This document shows positions 7,464 through 14,016 of a DNA stretch of 64,000 nt, piece after piece. The notes under the pieces are model-generated. The model saw only the letters and a list, made by a program, of their open reading frames with translations. It had not been told where the DNA came from and made no database searches. Source of the stretch: Streptomyces sp. A1136 (lineage in GTDB: Bacteria > Actinomycetota > Actinomycetes > Streptomycetales > Streptomycetaceae); contig NZ_SSBJ01000007.1 in NCBI RefSeq assembly GCF_004795055.1, forward strand, positions 62,001-126,000, given 5' to 3'. A program made the translations under genes and the position numbers. How positions within the stretch are numbered: the first letter of the stretch is position 1; each line of letters opens with the position of its first letter.

Positions 7464-8291
7464 GTGAGCGCCACGGTGGCGGACGAAGGGGTGCGCGCCG
7501 TCTCCAGCGGCGGCGCCGCCCGCGAGGTCACGGCGCGCAGCGGGCTGGTGGCCCGGGGCGTGCTCTACGCACTGACCGGGCTTTTGGCCGTACGGGTCGG
7601 TCTGGGTACCGGCGGCGGCCGGGAAGCCGACCGGCAGGGCGCGTTGCAGGAACTGGCCGGGAAGCCGTTGGGCCCCTTCCTGGTCTGGGCCGTCGGCATC
7701 GGGCTGGTCTGCATGATGCTCTGGCGGTTGTCCGAGGTCGCGTTGGGCGCCGCCGGCCCCAAGGGCGACGCCGCCACGAAGCGACTGGCCTCGGCGGCGC
7801 GGGCGGTGTTCTACGCCGCCGCCGCGTATTCGGTCCTTTCCTTCGCGGCCGGCTCGGGCGGCACCCGGTCCAGCGACGAGCAGTCGCGTGACGTGACGGC
7901 GAAGGTCCTCGGGTGGCCCGGCGGCCAATGGCTGGTCGGCGCGGTCGGCGCGGCCCTTGTCGTGGGCGGGGTCGTCACCGCCGTGCGGGCGGTGCGGCGC
8001 AAGTTCCGCAAGCACATGAACCTGAGCCGTCTCTCCCCCCAGTGGCGTCGCGCCGTCGAGCTCCTCGGCGTGGCGGGCGGTGTGGCGCGCGGTACGGTCT
8101 TCGCCGCGGCGGGGGCCTTCGCGGTGCACGCGGCGGTGCGCTACGACCCCGCGCAGGCCAAGGGCATGGACGACACGTTGCGCACGTTGACGCAGACGCC
8201 CGCCGGGCCGTGGCTGCTGGTGGCGGTGGCCATAGGGCTGATGTTGTTCGGGGCGTTCTCCTGGGCCATGGCCCGCTGGCGGATCGTCTGA
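7464..8291 (+). CDS. DUF1206 family membrane protein
   Basis: A 275-residue polytopic protein with three repeats of a two-helix unit, the pattern of DUF1206. The repeats begin near SGLVARGVLYALTGLLAV, SAARAVFYAAAAYSVLSF and VAGGVARGTVFAAAGAFAV, and each is followed by a helix such as LVWAVGIGLVCMMLW, WLVGAVGAALVVGG and LLVAVAIGLMLFGAFSW. Six membrane segments are predicted. Function of the family is unknown. The GTG at 7464 follows GAGG with nine bases between; an in-frame GTG at 7413 would add 17 arginine-rich residues and cannot be excluded. It converges on the DUF3618 operon, the two being separated by a large shared hairpin. Confidence 0.75.
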   Translation: MSATVADEGVRAVSSGGAAREVTARSGLVARGVLYALTGLLAVRVGLGTGGGREADRQGALQELAGKPLGPFLVWAVGIGLVCMMLWRLSEVALGAAGPKGDAATKRLASAARAVFYAAAAYSVLSFAAGSGGTRSSDEQSRDVTAKVLGWPGGQWLVGAVGAALVVGGVVTAVRAVRRKFRKHMNLSRLSPQWRRAVELLGVAGGVARGTVFAAAGAFAVHAAVRYDPAQAKGMDDTLRTLTQTPAGPWLLVAVAIGLMLFGAFSWAMARWRIV

Positions 8292-8306
8292 CCCGGGCAG
8301 CCCACG

Positions 8307-8383
8307 GGCCCGTCCCTTCGGGGCGGGCCGCGTACGTCCGCGTCCCCCGGCCGCTTCGGCCGGGGGACGCGGACGTACGCGGC
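8307..8383. terminator. Bidirectional terminator with a 27-bp perfect stem
   Basis: Two stacked hairpins between convergent genes. The first (8307-8329) pairs GGCCCGTCCC with GGGGCGGGCC with one G-T pair. The second pairs 8327-8353 with 8357-8383, 27 consecutive base pairs around a 3-base loop. The stem ends 3 bases before the stop codon of the leftward gene, so it serves both directions. Confidence 0.85.
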
Positions 8384-8386
8384 GCG

Positions 8387-9109
8387 TCAGGTCATGTAGC
8401 CCGGACCGTCCTCGGCGCTCTCCCGGCTCGTGGAACCGGGCGCGTCGGTGGTGTCTGCGCCGGTCGCGGCGGCCTTGGCCTGCTCCGCCGTTTCCCGGCC
8501 GGCCCGGCGCAGTTCCCCGGCCGTCTCCTGGCCCGCGTCCTTGGCCTGGTCCCGGGTGGTCGACACGGCGTCCTGCGCGGCGGACTTGACGGACTCGACC
8601 GCCTCGCCGGCGGGTTCGCGCAGTTCGTCCCCCACCTCCTGGACCGCCCCCAGAGCCGTCTGCTTCACGGGCTCCAGCAAGTCTTGTCCGTGCTCCCTCA
8701 GGTGGCGTCCCGCCCGCTCCTCCGCCTCGGTGCTCGGCAACAGGCCTCCGGCGAGCAGACCGGCTCCGAAGGCGATGAGGCCGGCGGCCAGGGGGCTGCC
8801 CTGCGTCTGCCTCCGCGCCTGTGCGGGCGCCTGTTGGAGGGTCTCGCTCACGCCGCCCACCGCCTCCCTGGCGGTGTCCGCGATGTTCTCCACCGCTTGA
8901 CCGGTGCTGTCGGTGATGCCTTGTGCGGTCTCGTGCGCCGTGCCCATTACGCGCTCCTTCACCCCGCCCAGGCCCCGTCGCACGGAACCGACCCGACGCT
9001 GCGCCACGCGGCGCGGCGTCACCTTGTCGGCGAGGAGGTCGACGTTGCGCGCCAAGTGGGCACGCCTGTACTCCACATCGGTTCTCAACTGATCGGGTGT
9101 CGTGCCCAT
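8387..9109 (-). CDS. DUF3618 domain protein
   Basis: A 240-residue protein with the DUF3618 motif at its N-terminus (TPDQLRTDVEYRRAHLARNVDLLADKV, residues 3-30), one membrane helix in the middle (SPLAAGLIAFGAGLLAGGLLP, about 104-124), and long amphipathic helices on both sides, rich in A, E, Q and T (for example AQDAVSTTRDQAKDAGQETAGE), resembling stress-related coiled-coil or LEA-like segments. The start ATG at 9109 has a near-perfect AAGGAGG. It overlaps the upstream holin-X-like gene by 25 bases, so the two are translationally coupled. It is the third gene of a likely three-gene envelope-stress operon. No enzymatic function is suggested. Confidence 0.75.
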   Translation of the reverse strand: MGTTPDQLRTDVEYRRAHLARNVDLLADKVTPRRVAQRRVGSVRRGLGGVKERVMGTAHETAQGITDSTGQAVENIADTAREAVGGVSETLQQAPAQARRQTQGSPLAAGLIAFGAGLLAGGLLPSTEAEERAGRHLREHGQDLLEPVKQTALGAVQEVGDELREPAGEAVESVKSAAQDAVSTTRDQAKDAGQETAGELRRAGRETAEQAKAAATGADTTDAPGSTSRESAEDGPGYMT

Positions 9110-9549
9110 CGGACGTCCTCCTTCACCGCTTCCACGGTCTGCTCGGGCTTGAGGTTTACGGTCCGCAGTTGTTTGCGTCCGTTGACGTAGAGGATCGCGC
9201 CGGCCACCGCCCACACGGCTGTGACGATCAAAGCCGCCCACGCGATGTCCATGACATGGGCCAGGGCGAAGACGATGGTCAGGCTGCCCAGCAACAGGGC
9301 CAGGTGACCGGCGTAGCCCGCGCCTCCCAGCATCCCCACCGCTTTGCCCGCCTTCGTCGACTCCTGCTTGATCTCGGCCTTCGCCAACTCGATCTCGTCA
9401 CGGACCAGGTGTGACAGGTCCGCGCCGATCTCGGAGATCAGGTTTCCGATCGACGGTTCGGTCTGCGACTCGGTCCACCGCCGGTCGTCGGAGGCCCACC
9501 GCGGTGGCGTCGACGGCGCCGGCGGCCGTTCGTGTGCGGAGATGGCCAC
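9085..9549 (-). CDS. Phage holin family (holin-X-like) membrane protein
   Basis: A 154-residue protein: a proline-rich head (1-30), an amphipathic helix (LISEIGADLSHLVRDEIELAKAEI, about 37-60), then two membrane helices (LALLLGSLTIVFALAHVM and AALIVTAVWAVAGAILYV). This is the actinobacterial holin-X/superfamily III pattern (DUF1469-like), widely present outside prophages next to DUF3618 genes. Despite the family name there are no endolysin or phage genes nearby, so a role in membrane stress or envelope maintenance is more likely than lysis. It overlaps the DUF3618 gene by 25 bases and follows the coiled-coil gene by 2 bases. Confidence 0.75.
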   Translation of the reverse strand: MAISAHERPPAPSTPPRWASDDRRWTESQTEPSIGNLISEIGADLSHLVRDEIELAKAEIKQESTKAGKAVGMLGGAGYAGHLALLLGSLTIVFALAHVMDIAWAALIVTAVWAVAGAILYVNGRKQLRTVNLKPEQTVEAVKEDVRWARHPIS

Positions 9550-9551
9550 GG

Positions 9552-10328
9552 TCAGCCGCCTTCCGTCGGGTGGGGGCCGCCGGTTCCCGAGGGGGAGCCG
9601 GGCGGATACATCGGCGGGGCCGGAGCGCCCTGCGGCGCCGGCGTCACATGTGGTGGCTGCGACTGTCCGTAGGTGTCGAGGGGATCGCCGTAGGCCCCTC
9701 GGCCGGTGCCGGGCGGCGCGCCGTTGCCGTCCGCGGTGGGCGCGACGGCGGGCGTCGCGGGCGCGGGGGCGGCGGACCCGTCGCTCCCCGCCGCCGGGAC
9801 GGCGCGCGGCCCGGTCCCGGAGGACGACGCCGCGCCCAGCCCGTGGACCACGCGCGCGGCGGCGAAGCCCGCCAGTGCGGCGCCCGCGAGGAACACGCCG
9901 GGGCGGCGCCGGGCGAAGTCCTGGAGGTCGCCCACCAGGCCCTCCGGGCCACGTTCCTCCATGCGGTCGGCGACCCGGTGGCCGCTTTGCGCCACGCGGC
10001 CGACCAGTCCGGCCGCCGTGGAACCGGACCCGCTGTTCTCGCTCATCTCCCTCAGTTCGTCGGAGAGCCGGCGCACGTTCCCGGCGAGGCGGCGCGTCTG
10101 GGTCCCCGCCTGGTCCTGGAGCTGGCCCTTGAATTCGCCGATGAGGTCCTTGGCCTGGCTCGTGGCCTCGTCGACGACCTGCCCCGCCTGCTCCTTGGCG
10201 GTCCGGGCCACGTCGGTCGCCTTGTCGCCGACCTTCGCGGCGCTCTCGCCCAGTGTGTCCTGGGCCGTTCGCGCTGCCGCCGCCGGCGTACCGGCCGGAC
10301 GGCGGCCTGAGTCCTGGATGTCAGTCAA
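9552..10328 (-). CDS. Amphipathic-helix membrane-associated protein with proline-rich tail
   Basis: A 258-residue protein with no recognised enzyme motif. Residues 15-75 and 80-100 are heptad-like alanine/lysine/glutamate helices (KVGDKATDVARTAKEQAGQVV, IGEFKGQLQDQAG), followed by DLQDFARRRPGVFLAGAALAGFAAARVV (a short membrane helix at about 135-160) and a Pro/Gly/Ala tail. The DFARRRPGxFLxGA motif recurs in streptomycete proteins encoded with DUF3618 and holin-X genes. The start is a TTG at 10328, chosen because AGGAG lies seven bases upstream; the next in-frame starts have no ribosome-binding site. First gene of the putative operon 10328 to 8387. Function unknown, probably envelope stress. 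Confidence 0.6.
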   Translation of the reverse strand: MTDIQDSGRRPAGTPAAAARTAQDTLGESAAKVGDKATDVARTAKEQAGQVVDEATSQAKDLIGEFKGQLQDQAGTQTRRLAGNVRRLSDELREMSENSGSGSTAAGLVGRVAQSGHRVADRMEERGPEGLVGDLQDFARRRPGVFLAGAALAGFAAARVVHGLGAASSSGTGPRAVPAAGSDGSAAPAPATPAVAPTADGNGAPPGTGRGAYGDPLDTYGQSQPPHVTPAPQGAPAPPMYPPGSPSGTGGPHPTEGG

Positions 10329-10378
10329 GGCTTTTCTCCTCGTCGATCGAAGCCAATCAATCCGTCCTCCACCCGCGC

Positions 10379-10402
10379 GTACCCGCCCGGCCGCGCCGAA
10401 CC
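10379..10402 (-). promoter_or_regulatory. Candidate SigB-type promoter of the DUF3618 operon
   Basis: On the minus strand GGTT and GGGTAC are separated by 14 bases (GGTT at 10402-10399, GGGTAC at 10384-10379), close to the general-stress SigB consensus of streptomycetes (GNNTN14-16GGGTAY). It ends about 50 bases upstream of the TTG start at 10328. A weaker GGTG-N16-GGGTAC match faces the other way at 10437-10462, toward the small gene at 10510. Both are pattern matches only. Confidence 0.35.
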
Positions 10403-10509
10403 CCAAAACGGCATAAAAAAGACATAACCGACTCAGGGTGGAACGCGCTTGGAAACGGGTACCACAACCGTCCAGTCGCAGACGACGGCGGAGTGGTGCG
10501 TGATCGGTG

Positions 10510-10731
10510 ATGGCCGACTGCAAGGTTCCCGACTACCGCACGGGCAGGCGCGGGCGGCACTGGACGCACGCCCTGCGCAGCGCCCAACGGGCCGGGGCCG
10601 TGATCGTCACGGACGACACGGGGGAACCCGTCTCCTACTCGCACACCGACAGCGGACCGGGCCGCCTGCGGCCCTGGGTCAGCGCGGGCGGCGTGCGGTA
10701 CGACAGTTACGAGGTCCACCCGGAGTGGTAG
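10510..10731 (+). CDS. Small hypothetical protein, 73 residues
   Basis: I do not recognise this family. The reading frame has the strongly G/C-biased third positions typical of the genome, which supports coding. The protein is basic at the N-terminus ([20 protein letters not shown]), then contains a beta-like segment AVIVTDDTGEPVSYSH and an acidic, aromatic end (YDSYEVHPEW). It has no signal peptide or membrane segment. The ATG at 10510 overlaps a GTG at 10507 that would add one residue. It is divergent from the envelope-stress operon and may share its intergenic control region. It is followed by a cluster of short direct repeats. Confidence 0.5.
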   Translation: MADCKVPDYRTGRRGRHWTHALRSAQRAGAVIVTDDTGEPVSYSHTDSGPGRLRPWVSAGGVRYDSYEVHPEW

Positions 10732-10742
10732 GTCCGCGGCGG

Positions 10743-10814
10743 CCCGGCCCGACGGAAACCCGGCCCGACGGAAAGGGCCTGGCGGAAAGGCCTCGGGAAA
10801 GGGCCTCACGGAAA
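10743..10814. repeat. Short tandem repeats ending in GGAAA
   Basis: The unit CCCGGCCCGACGGAAA occurs twice back to back (10743-10758 and 10759-10774), followed by three shorter variants: GGGCCTGGCGGAAA (10775-10788), GGCCTCGGGAAA (10789-10800) and GGGCCTCACGGAAA (10801-10814). It is a five-unit, 12-16-base minisatellite in non-coding DNA just after the small gene at 10510. Confidence 0.85.
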
Positions 10815-10884
10815 GGGGCCCGCCCCCCACCGGCCGGGCCCCTGGCCTGCGGGACGGGGTAGGGGATACGGGCTACCAGTGGTA

Positions 10885-11037
10885 TCAGCGGCCGCCGCCA
10901 CCACCACGCGGCCTGGCCACGAAGCCGATCAGCCAGATCACCAGGACCGCCAGCGCGATCCACCAGAGGATCTTGATGGCGAAGCCGGCGCCCAAGAGGA
11001 TCAGCACGAGCAGAAGAACGAGAAGCAGCGGCACCAT
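10885..11037 (-). CDS. Small hydrophobic membrane peptide, 50 residues
   Basis: A 50-residue protein made of one long or two abutting membrane helices: VPLLLVLLLVLILLGAGFA and ILWWIALAVLVIWLIGFVA, then ARPRGGGGGR. Peptides with the same LLLVLxLILxGxGF and WWIA pattern are annotated as Lmo0937-like or simply hydrophobic proteins and are widespread in actinobacteria, often in stress regulons. The ATG at 11037 has GGAGG eight bases upstream. It stands alone between the phosphatase gene and the repeat cluster. Function unknown; membrane insertion is the only safe statement. Confidence 0.75.
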   Translation of the reverse strand: MVPLLLVLLLVLILLGAGFAIKILWWIALAVLVIWLIGFVARPRGGGGGR

Positions 11038-11133
11038 GGTCATCCACCTCCGCCACGGGCCTGCCCGGGGCGAATCCGTCCATGCCTGCTCTTACGTCTT
11101 CCATCGACGCGGTCCCCGTGCCGTCGCCTCCGC

Positions 11134-12309
11134 TCAGGCCGCGGACAGAGCGCCGCGGCCGTGCCAGTCGAGGCAGACCACCAGCGCGTCGTCGTCCGCG
11201 TCGGCGTCGCGGTAGTCCCGCAGTGCCCGCAGGACGGCGGTCGGGACCTCCGTGGCGGGAAGAAGGGCGGCGGAGGCGATCGCCCGTGCCAGCGCCTGCT
11301 CCTCGTACGCCTCGCCCCCGGGCGAGGAGGCGGCGTAGACCCCGTCGCTGACGAAGACCAGCCGGTCGCCCGGCAGGACGCGGAACTCCTGGAGCGCGTA
11401 CTCCGACTGGTCGAACATGCCGAGGGGGAACTGGGCCTCGAAGGGGACGCGCTCCACGGCCTTGTCCCGCTGGCGCCACAGCTGCGGTGAGCCGGCGTCG
11501 ACGACCTGCACCCGGCCCGTGGCCAGCTCGAAGGAGAGCAGGAGGGTGGAGACGTACGATTCGCCCCGGTGGGCGGAGTACAGGGCCAGGTCGGCCAGGG
11601 CGGCCTGGTCCGCGATGCCGATGCCGGCGCGCCGGGCGTTGCGCAGGGCGTTGACCGCGAGGTTGGTCAGCAGGGCCGCCTGGATGCCTTCGCCCATGCC
11701 GTTGGTGATGGTGAGGGTGAGGTTCTCGGCCGTACTGGCCCAGTCGAAGTTGTCCCCGTGGATGGCGTAGGCGGGCTCCAACTGGGCGCCGATGGAGTAC
11801 TCGGCCCGCGCGCAGGCGCGGGCCGGCAGCAGTTGCCACTGCATCTCCGCGGCCAGGGTGAGCCGGCTGACGCGGCGCGCCTGGAGGTAGATGTCCGTGT
11901 CCCGCTCGGCGACGAGGACCTCGTGCCCGAGCAGGCCGGCGATCTCGGCGAGATCGCCGCGGGACTCGGGGGTGCACAGTTCGCCGGGCAGCGACACCGA
12001 GAGGATGCCGAGCCGGTCCCCTCGGACGGTCACCGGCAGGTGCAGGGCGATCATGCCCGGGCCGGTGTCCTCCTGGCAGGGGGCCTGACTTCCGAAGGCC
12101 CGGCCCGCGACGGTGCCGTGGACGGACAGCGCGGCGGCCGAACGGGGTACGGCGGTGACGGGGTGCAGGGTGGCGAGGCTGTAGTCGGCCATCAGCAGTT
12201 CCACGGCATACGCCCCGTAGTGGGTCGCGAGGGCGGAACGGGCCGCCTCGACCAGCGCGTGCGGAGCGGCGGCGCGCAGGGCGCGCTCGACAGCCAGGAA
12301 GTTCGTCAT
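11134..12309 (-). CDS. GAF-PP2C (SpoIIE/RsbU-type) serine phosphatase
   Basis: A 391-residue cytoplasmic phosphatase of the partner-switching type that dephosphorylates anti-sigma antagonists. A GAF-like sensor spans about 20-150, followed by the linker helix (RLTLAAEMQWQLLPARA, about 168-184) and the PP2C domain (about 190-380): YSIGAQLEPAY, HGDNFDW, LTITNGMGEGIQAALLTNL, VVDAGSPQLW, GDRLVFVSDGVY and the DADADDDALVV end that supplies metal-binding aspartates. The TNGMGEG variant in place of GDGMGHG is the form usual in one streptomycete subgroup. It is near a STAS-domain protein (13238) that could be its substrate, though that protein lacks the normal serine. Divergent from a MarR gene across a 199-base repeat-containing gap. 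Confidence 0.85.
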   Translation of the reverse strand: MTNFLAVERALRAAAPHALVEAARSALATHYGAYAVELLMADYSLATLHPVTAVPRSAAALSVHGTVAGRAFGSQAPCQEDTGPGMIALHLPVTVRGDRLGILSVSLPGELCTPESRGDLAEIAGLLGHEVLVAERDTDIYLQARRVSRLTLAAEMQWQLLPARACARAEYSIGAQLEPAYAIHGDNFDWASTAENLTLTITNGMGEGIQAALLTNLAVNALRNARRAGIGIADQAALADLALYSAHRGESYVSTLLLSFELATGRVQVVDAGSPQLWRQRDKAVERVPFEAQFPLGMFDQSEYALQEFRVLPGDRLVFVSDGVYAASSPGGEAYEEQALARAIASAALLPATEVPTAVLRALRDYRDADADDDALVVCLDWHGRGALSAA

Positions 12310-12331
12310 CGTCGGGTCAGGCTCTCTGGGG

Positions 12332-12387
12332 GGTCACGGTGGTCGAGGGTGACAGGGTTCGAAGGTCACGGTGGCGGGTCACGGGGG
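12332..12387. repeat. GGTCACGG direct repeats in a divergent promoter region
   Basis: GGTCACGGTGG occurs at 12332-12342 and 12364-12374, exactly 32 bases apart, with a third close copy, GGTCACGGGGG, at 12377-12387. They lie between the phosphatase (leftward) and MarR (rightward) genes. The 32-base period is about three helical turns, which suggests a protein-binding array; no regulator can be named. Confidence 0.5.
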
Positions 12388-12508
12388 TCGGCGGTCGGTG
12401 CGGATGGAGCGGGCGAGCGGGGCCGGGGGCAGCCTCGCCGGCGGCCGGGGCGACGGCCGGGAGCTGCCGGGATGGCTGGGGCAGGGTGCGGGATGACACA
12501 GTAGGCCA

Positions 12509-13015
12509 ATGCCCGCGTCCGGCCACCACCCCGACCACTTGGCGGCAGCCCATGCCCTGAGCACGGTCTCGCAATTGCTCGACGTGCTGTGGGCCCGCGG
12601 GCAGGAAGCGGTGTCGATCGGCTCGGTCCCCCCGTCCCAGCTGCGCGCGCTCTTCGTCATCGAAGCGAACCAGGGCACCAATCTCCGGGCGCTGAGCGAG
12701 GCGTTGGGCTCCCGTCCGTCGGCGGTGAGCCGCCTGTGCGATCGACTCGAAGCCGTCGGGCTGCTCCGCCGGACCGCGAGCGCCCACAGTGCGCGCGAGA
12801 TCGAACTGCACCTCACCCGGGCGGGACAGGACACCCTCGATCAGATCCGCGCCTTTCGCCGGCGCGAGGTGACCGACGTACTGGCCTCCATGCCCCCGGC
12901 GCAGCTGGCCGCCCTCGCCCTGGGGCTCGCCGCCTTCGAGGACGCCGCCGGCGCCCGCATGGGGGTGCCCCGCCACGATCCCGGCTCCCCCGCCGGGCTG
13001 CCGGACATCGCCTGA
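12509..13015 (+). CDS. MarR family transcriptional regulator
   Basis: A 168-residue winged-helix regulator. The core is QLRALFVIEANQGTNLRALSEALGS, RPSAVSRLCDRLEAVGLLRRTAS and AREIELHLTRAGQDTLDQIRAFRR (about 45-125), with helical ends for dimerisation. MarR proteins bind palindromes and are released by phenolic or other small ligands or by oxidation; there is no cysteine positioned for OhrR-type sensing except one in the recognition helix region (SRLCDR). It is placed between an RsbU-type phosphatase and a STAS protein, so it may belong to the same signalling unit. An imperfect palindrome overlapping the -35 of the STAS gene promoter (13082-13097) is a candidate target. Confidence 0.85.
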   Translation: MPASGHHPDHLAAAHALSTVSQLLDVLWARGQEAVSIGSVPPSQLRALFVIEANQGTNLRALSEALGSRPSAVSRLCDRLEAVGLLRRTASAHSAREIELHLTRAGQDTLDQIRAFRRREVTDVLASMPPAQLAALALGLAAFEDAAGARMGVPRHDPGSPAGLPDIA

Positions 13016-13081
13016 GCCGGTCCCCGCCGCGTCCCGGCCCCGGAACCGGGGCCCCCGGTACGCCCGCCCCCACCTGCAATT

Positions 13082-13111
13082 GTTGCCATGTGGAAACTAT
13101 ATCGCTAGCGT
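13082..13111 (+). promoter_or_regulatory. Promoter of the STAS gene with overlapping palindrome
   Basis: TTGCCA at 13084-13089 and TAGCGT at 13106-13111 are separated by 16 bases, a good match to the main vegetative promoter of streptomycetes (TTGACN, TAGPuPuT). The 16-base imperfect palindrome GTTGCCATGTGGAAAC (13082-13097; 12 of 16 bases symmetric) covers the -35 box, where a MarR-type repressor would block polymerase. It implies a leader of about 120 bases. Confidence 0.5.
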
Positions 13112-13237
13112 GGAGATCCTGGTCGTGCATCCAGGCCGGACTGCGCACCGATCGCCCAAGAGGTGGCGACGCCGCAGGACCCGAAGCGGGAGACGACCGT
13201 CCGGTCGGCCTCGCCGTAAGCCCATGAGAGGCCATCT

Positions 13238-13633
13238 GTGCCGACGACTCGTATCCACCACCTGAACAACGACCTGTTGAGCGTCACGACTGTCCGGACC
13301 GAGAACGCGTGGGTCATCACGGTCAGCGGAGAGGTCGACCTCGACACGGTCGACCCCCTGCGACGCACCTTGGAAGCAGCGGCTTCCCCCCGCCAACCCC
13401 TGCCCGTCCTGGTGAACCTGAGGGATGTGAGCTTCGCCGGCGCGGCCCTGGTCAACATCCTGCTGCGGGCCCGTCTGAGCCTCGGCCAGGACCGGCTCGT
13501 CCTCGCGGAGCCGGCGCCCCGGGTGATCCGGCTGCTGCGCCTGACCGGCCTGGACGCCCACTTCGCGATGAGCCCCCGCCCCGCGGTCCGCCCCCGGCGG
13601 GACCGCGTCGCGAAGGTCACCTACCACCCGTAG
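13238..13633 (+). CDS. STAS-domain (anti-sigma antagonist-like) protein lacking the usual serine
   Basis: A 131-residue single STAS domain (about 15-112): VITVSGEVDLDTVDPLRRTLE is the typical first half, and LPVLVNLRDVSFAGAALVNILL covers the switch loop. In SpoIIAA/RsbV-type proteins this loop reads F-x-D-S-(S/T)-G-L, with the serine phosphorylated by the partner kinase. Here it is F-A-G-A-A-L (66-71), so neither the aspartate nor the phospho-acceptor serine is present. The protein may be a non-switchable antagonist or bind another partner. The C-terminus is basic (RPAVRPRRDRVAK). The GTG at 13238 has a moderate upstream GAGAGG. A SpoIIE-type phosphatase and MarR regulator lie just upstream. 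Confidence 0.75.
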   Translation: MPTTRIHHLNNDLLSVTTVRTENAWVITVSGEVDLDTVDPLRRTLEAAASPRQPLPVLVNLRDVSFAGAALVNILLRARLSLGQDRLVLAEPAPRVIRLLRLTGLDAHFAMSPRPAVRPRRDRVAKVTYHP

Positions 13634-13733
13634 ACCCACCCGACCCGGTCCGACCGCCCACCCCCTGATGCGGCGCGCGAGATTTCCCCGACGTCGGAGA
13701 TGGCATGGCCGACGAGCGGGGTAGTCGGACGTT

Positions 13734-14012
13734 ATGACCGACCTGAACCCGAACGAACAGCAGCCGGACAAGGACGTCGACGAGTGGGTCACCGGCGACG
13801 AGCCGGCCACCGGTCCCCAGCTGAGCTATCTGCACACCCTTGCCCGGGAGGCCGGGGAGGACGTCCCCGGGACGCTCACCAAAGCGGAGGCCTCCCGGCT
13901 CATCGACCGCCTCCGACAGGCCTCGCCCCGGACGGCCGACCCGCAGGGGGCGGTACCCCGCACCCCCGCCGACGAGGCGGCCACCCGGCCCGGCGGCACC
14001 GAGAGTCCGTGA
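13734..14012 (+). CDS. DUF3072 domain protein
   Basis: A 92-residue protein whose core WVTGDEPATGPQLSYLHTLAREAGEDVPGTLTKAEASRLIDRLR (about 18-64; given here as the run WVTGDEPATGPQLSYLHTL, then TKAEASRLIDRLR) is the DUF3072 signature. It is soluble, acidic at the N-terminus and Pro/Thr-rich at the C-terminus. The family has no known function. Four bases separate its stop codon from the GTG of the PAP2 phosphatase gene, so the two are probably cotranscribed. Confidence 0.8.
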   Translation: MTDLNPNEQQPDKDVDEWVTGDEPATGPQLSYLHTLAREAGEDVPGTLTKAEASRLIDRLRQASPRTADPQGAVPRTPADEAATRPGGTESP

Positions 14013-14016
14013 CCGC

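Noticed and set aside
9085..9549. Holin-family gene as evidence of a prophage
   Set aside because: No endolysin, capsid, integrase or tail genes are nearby. This holin-X type is a normal chromosomal gene in actinobacteria.
10437..10462. GGTG-N16-GGGTAC as a SigB promoter for the small gene at 10510
   Set aside because: The -35 half departs from the consensus and the spacing is at the limit. Kept only as a remark on the opposite, better match.
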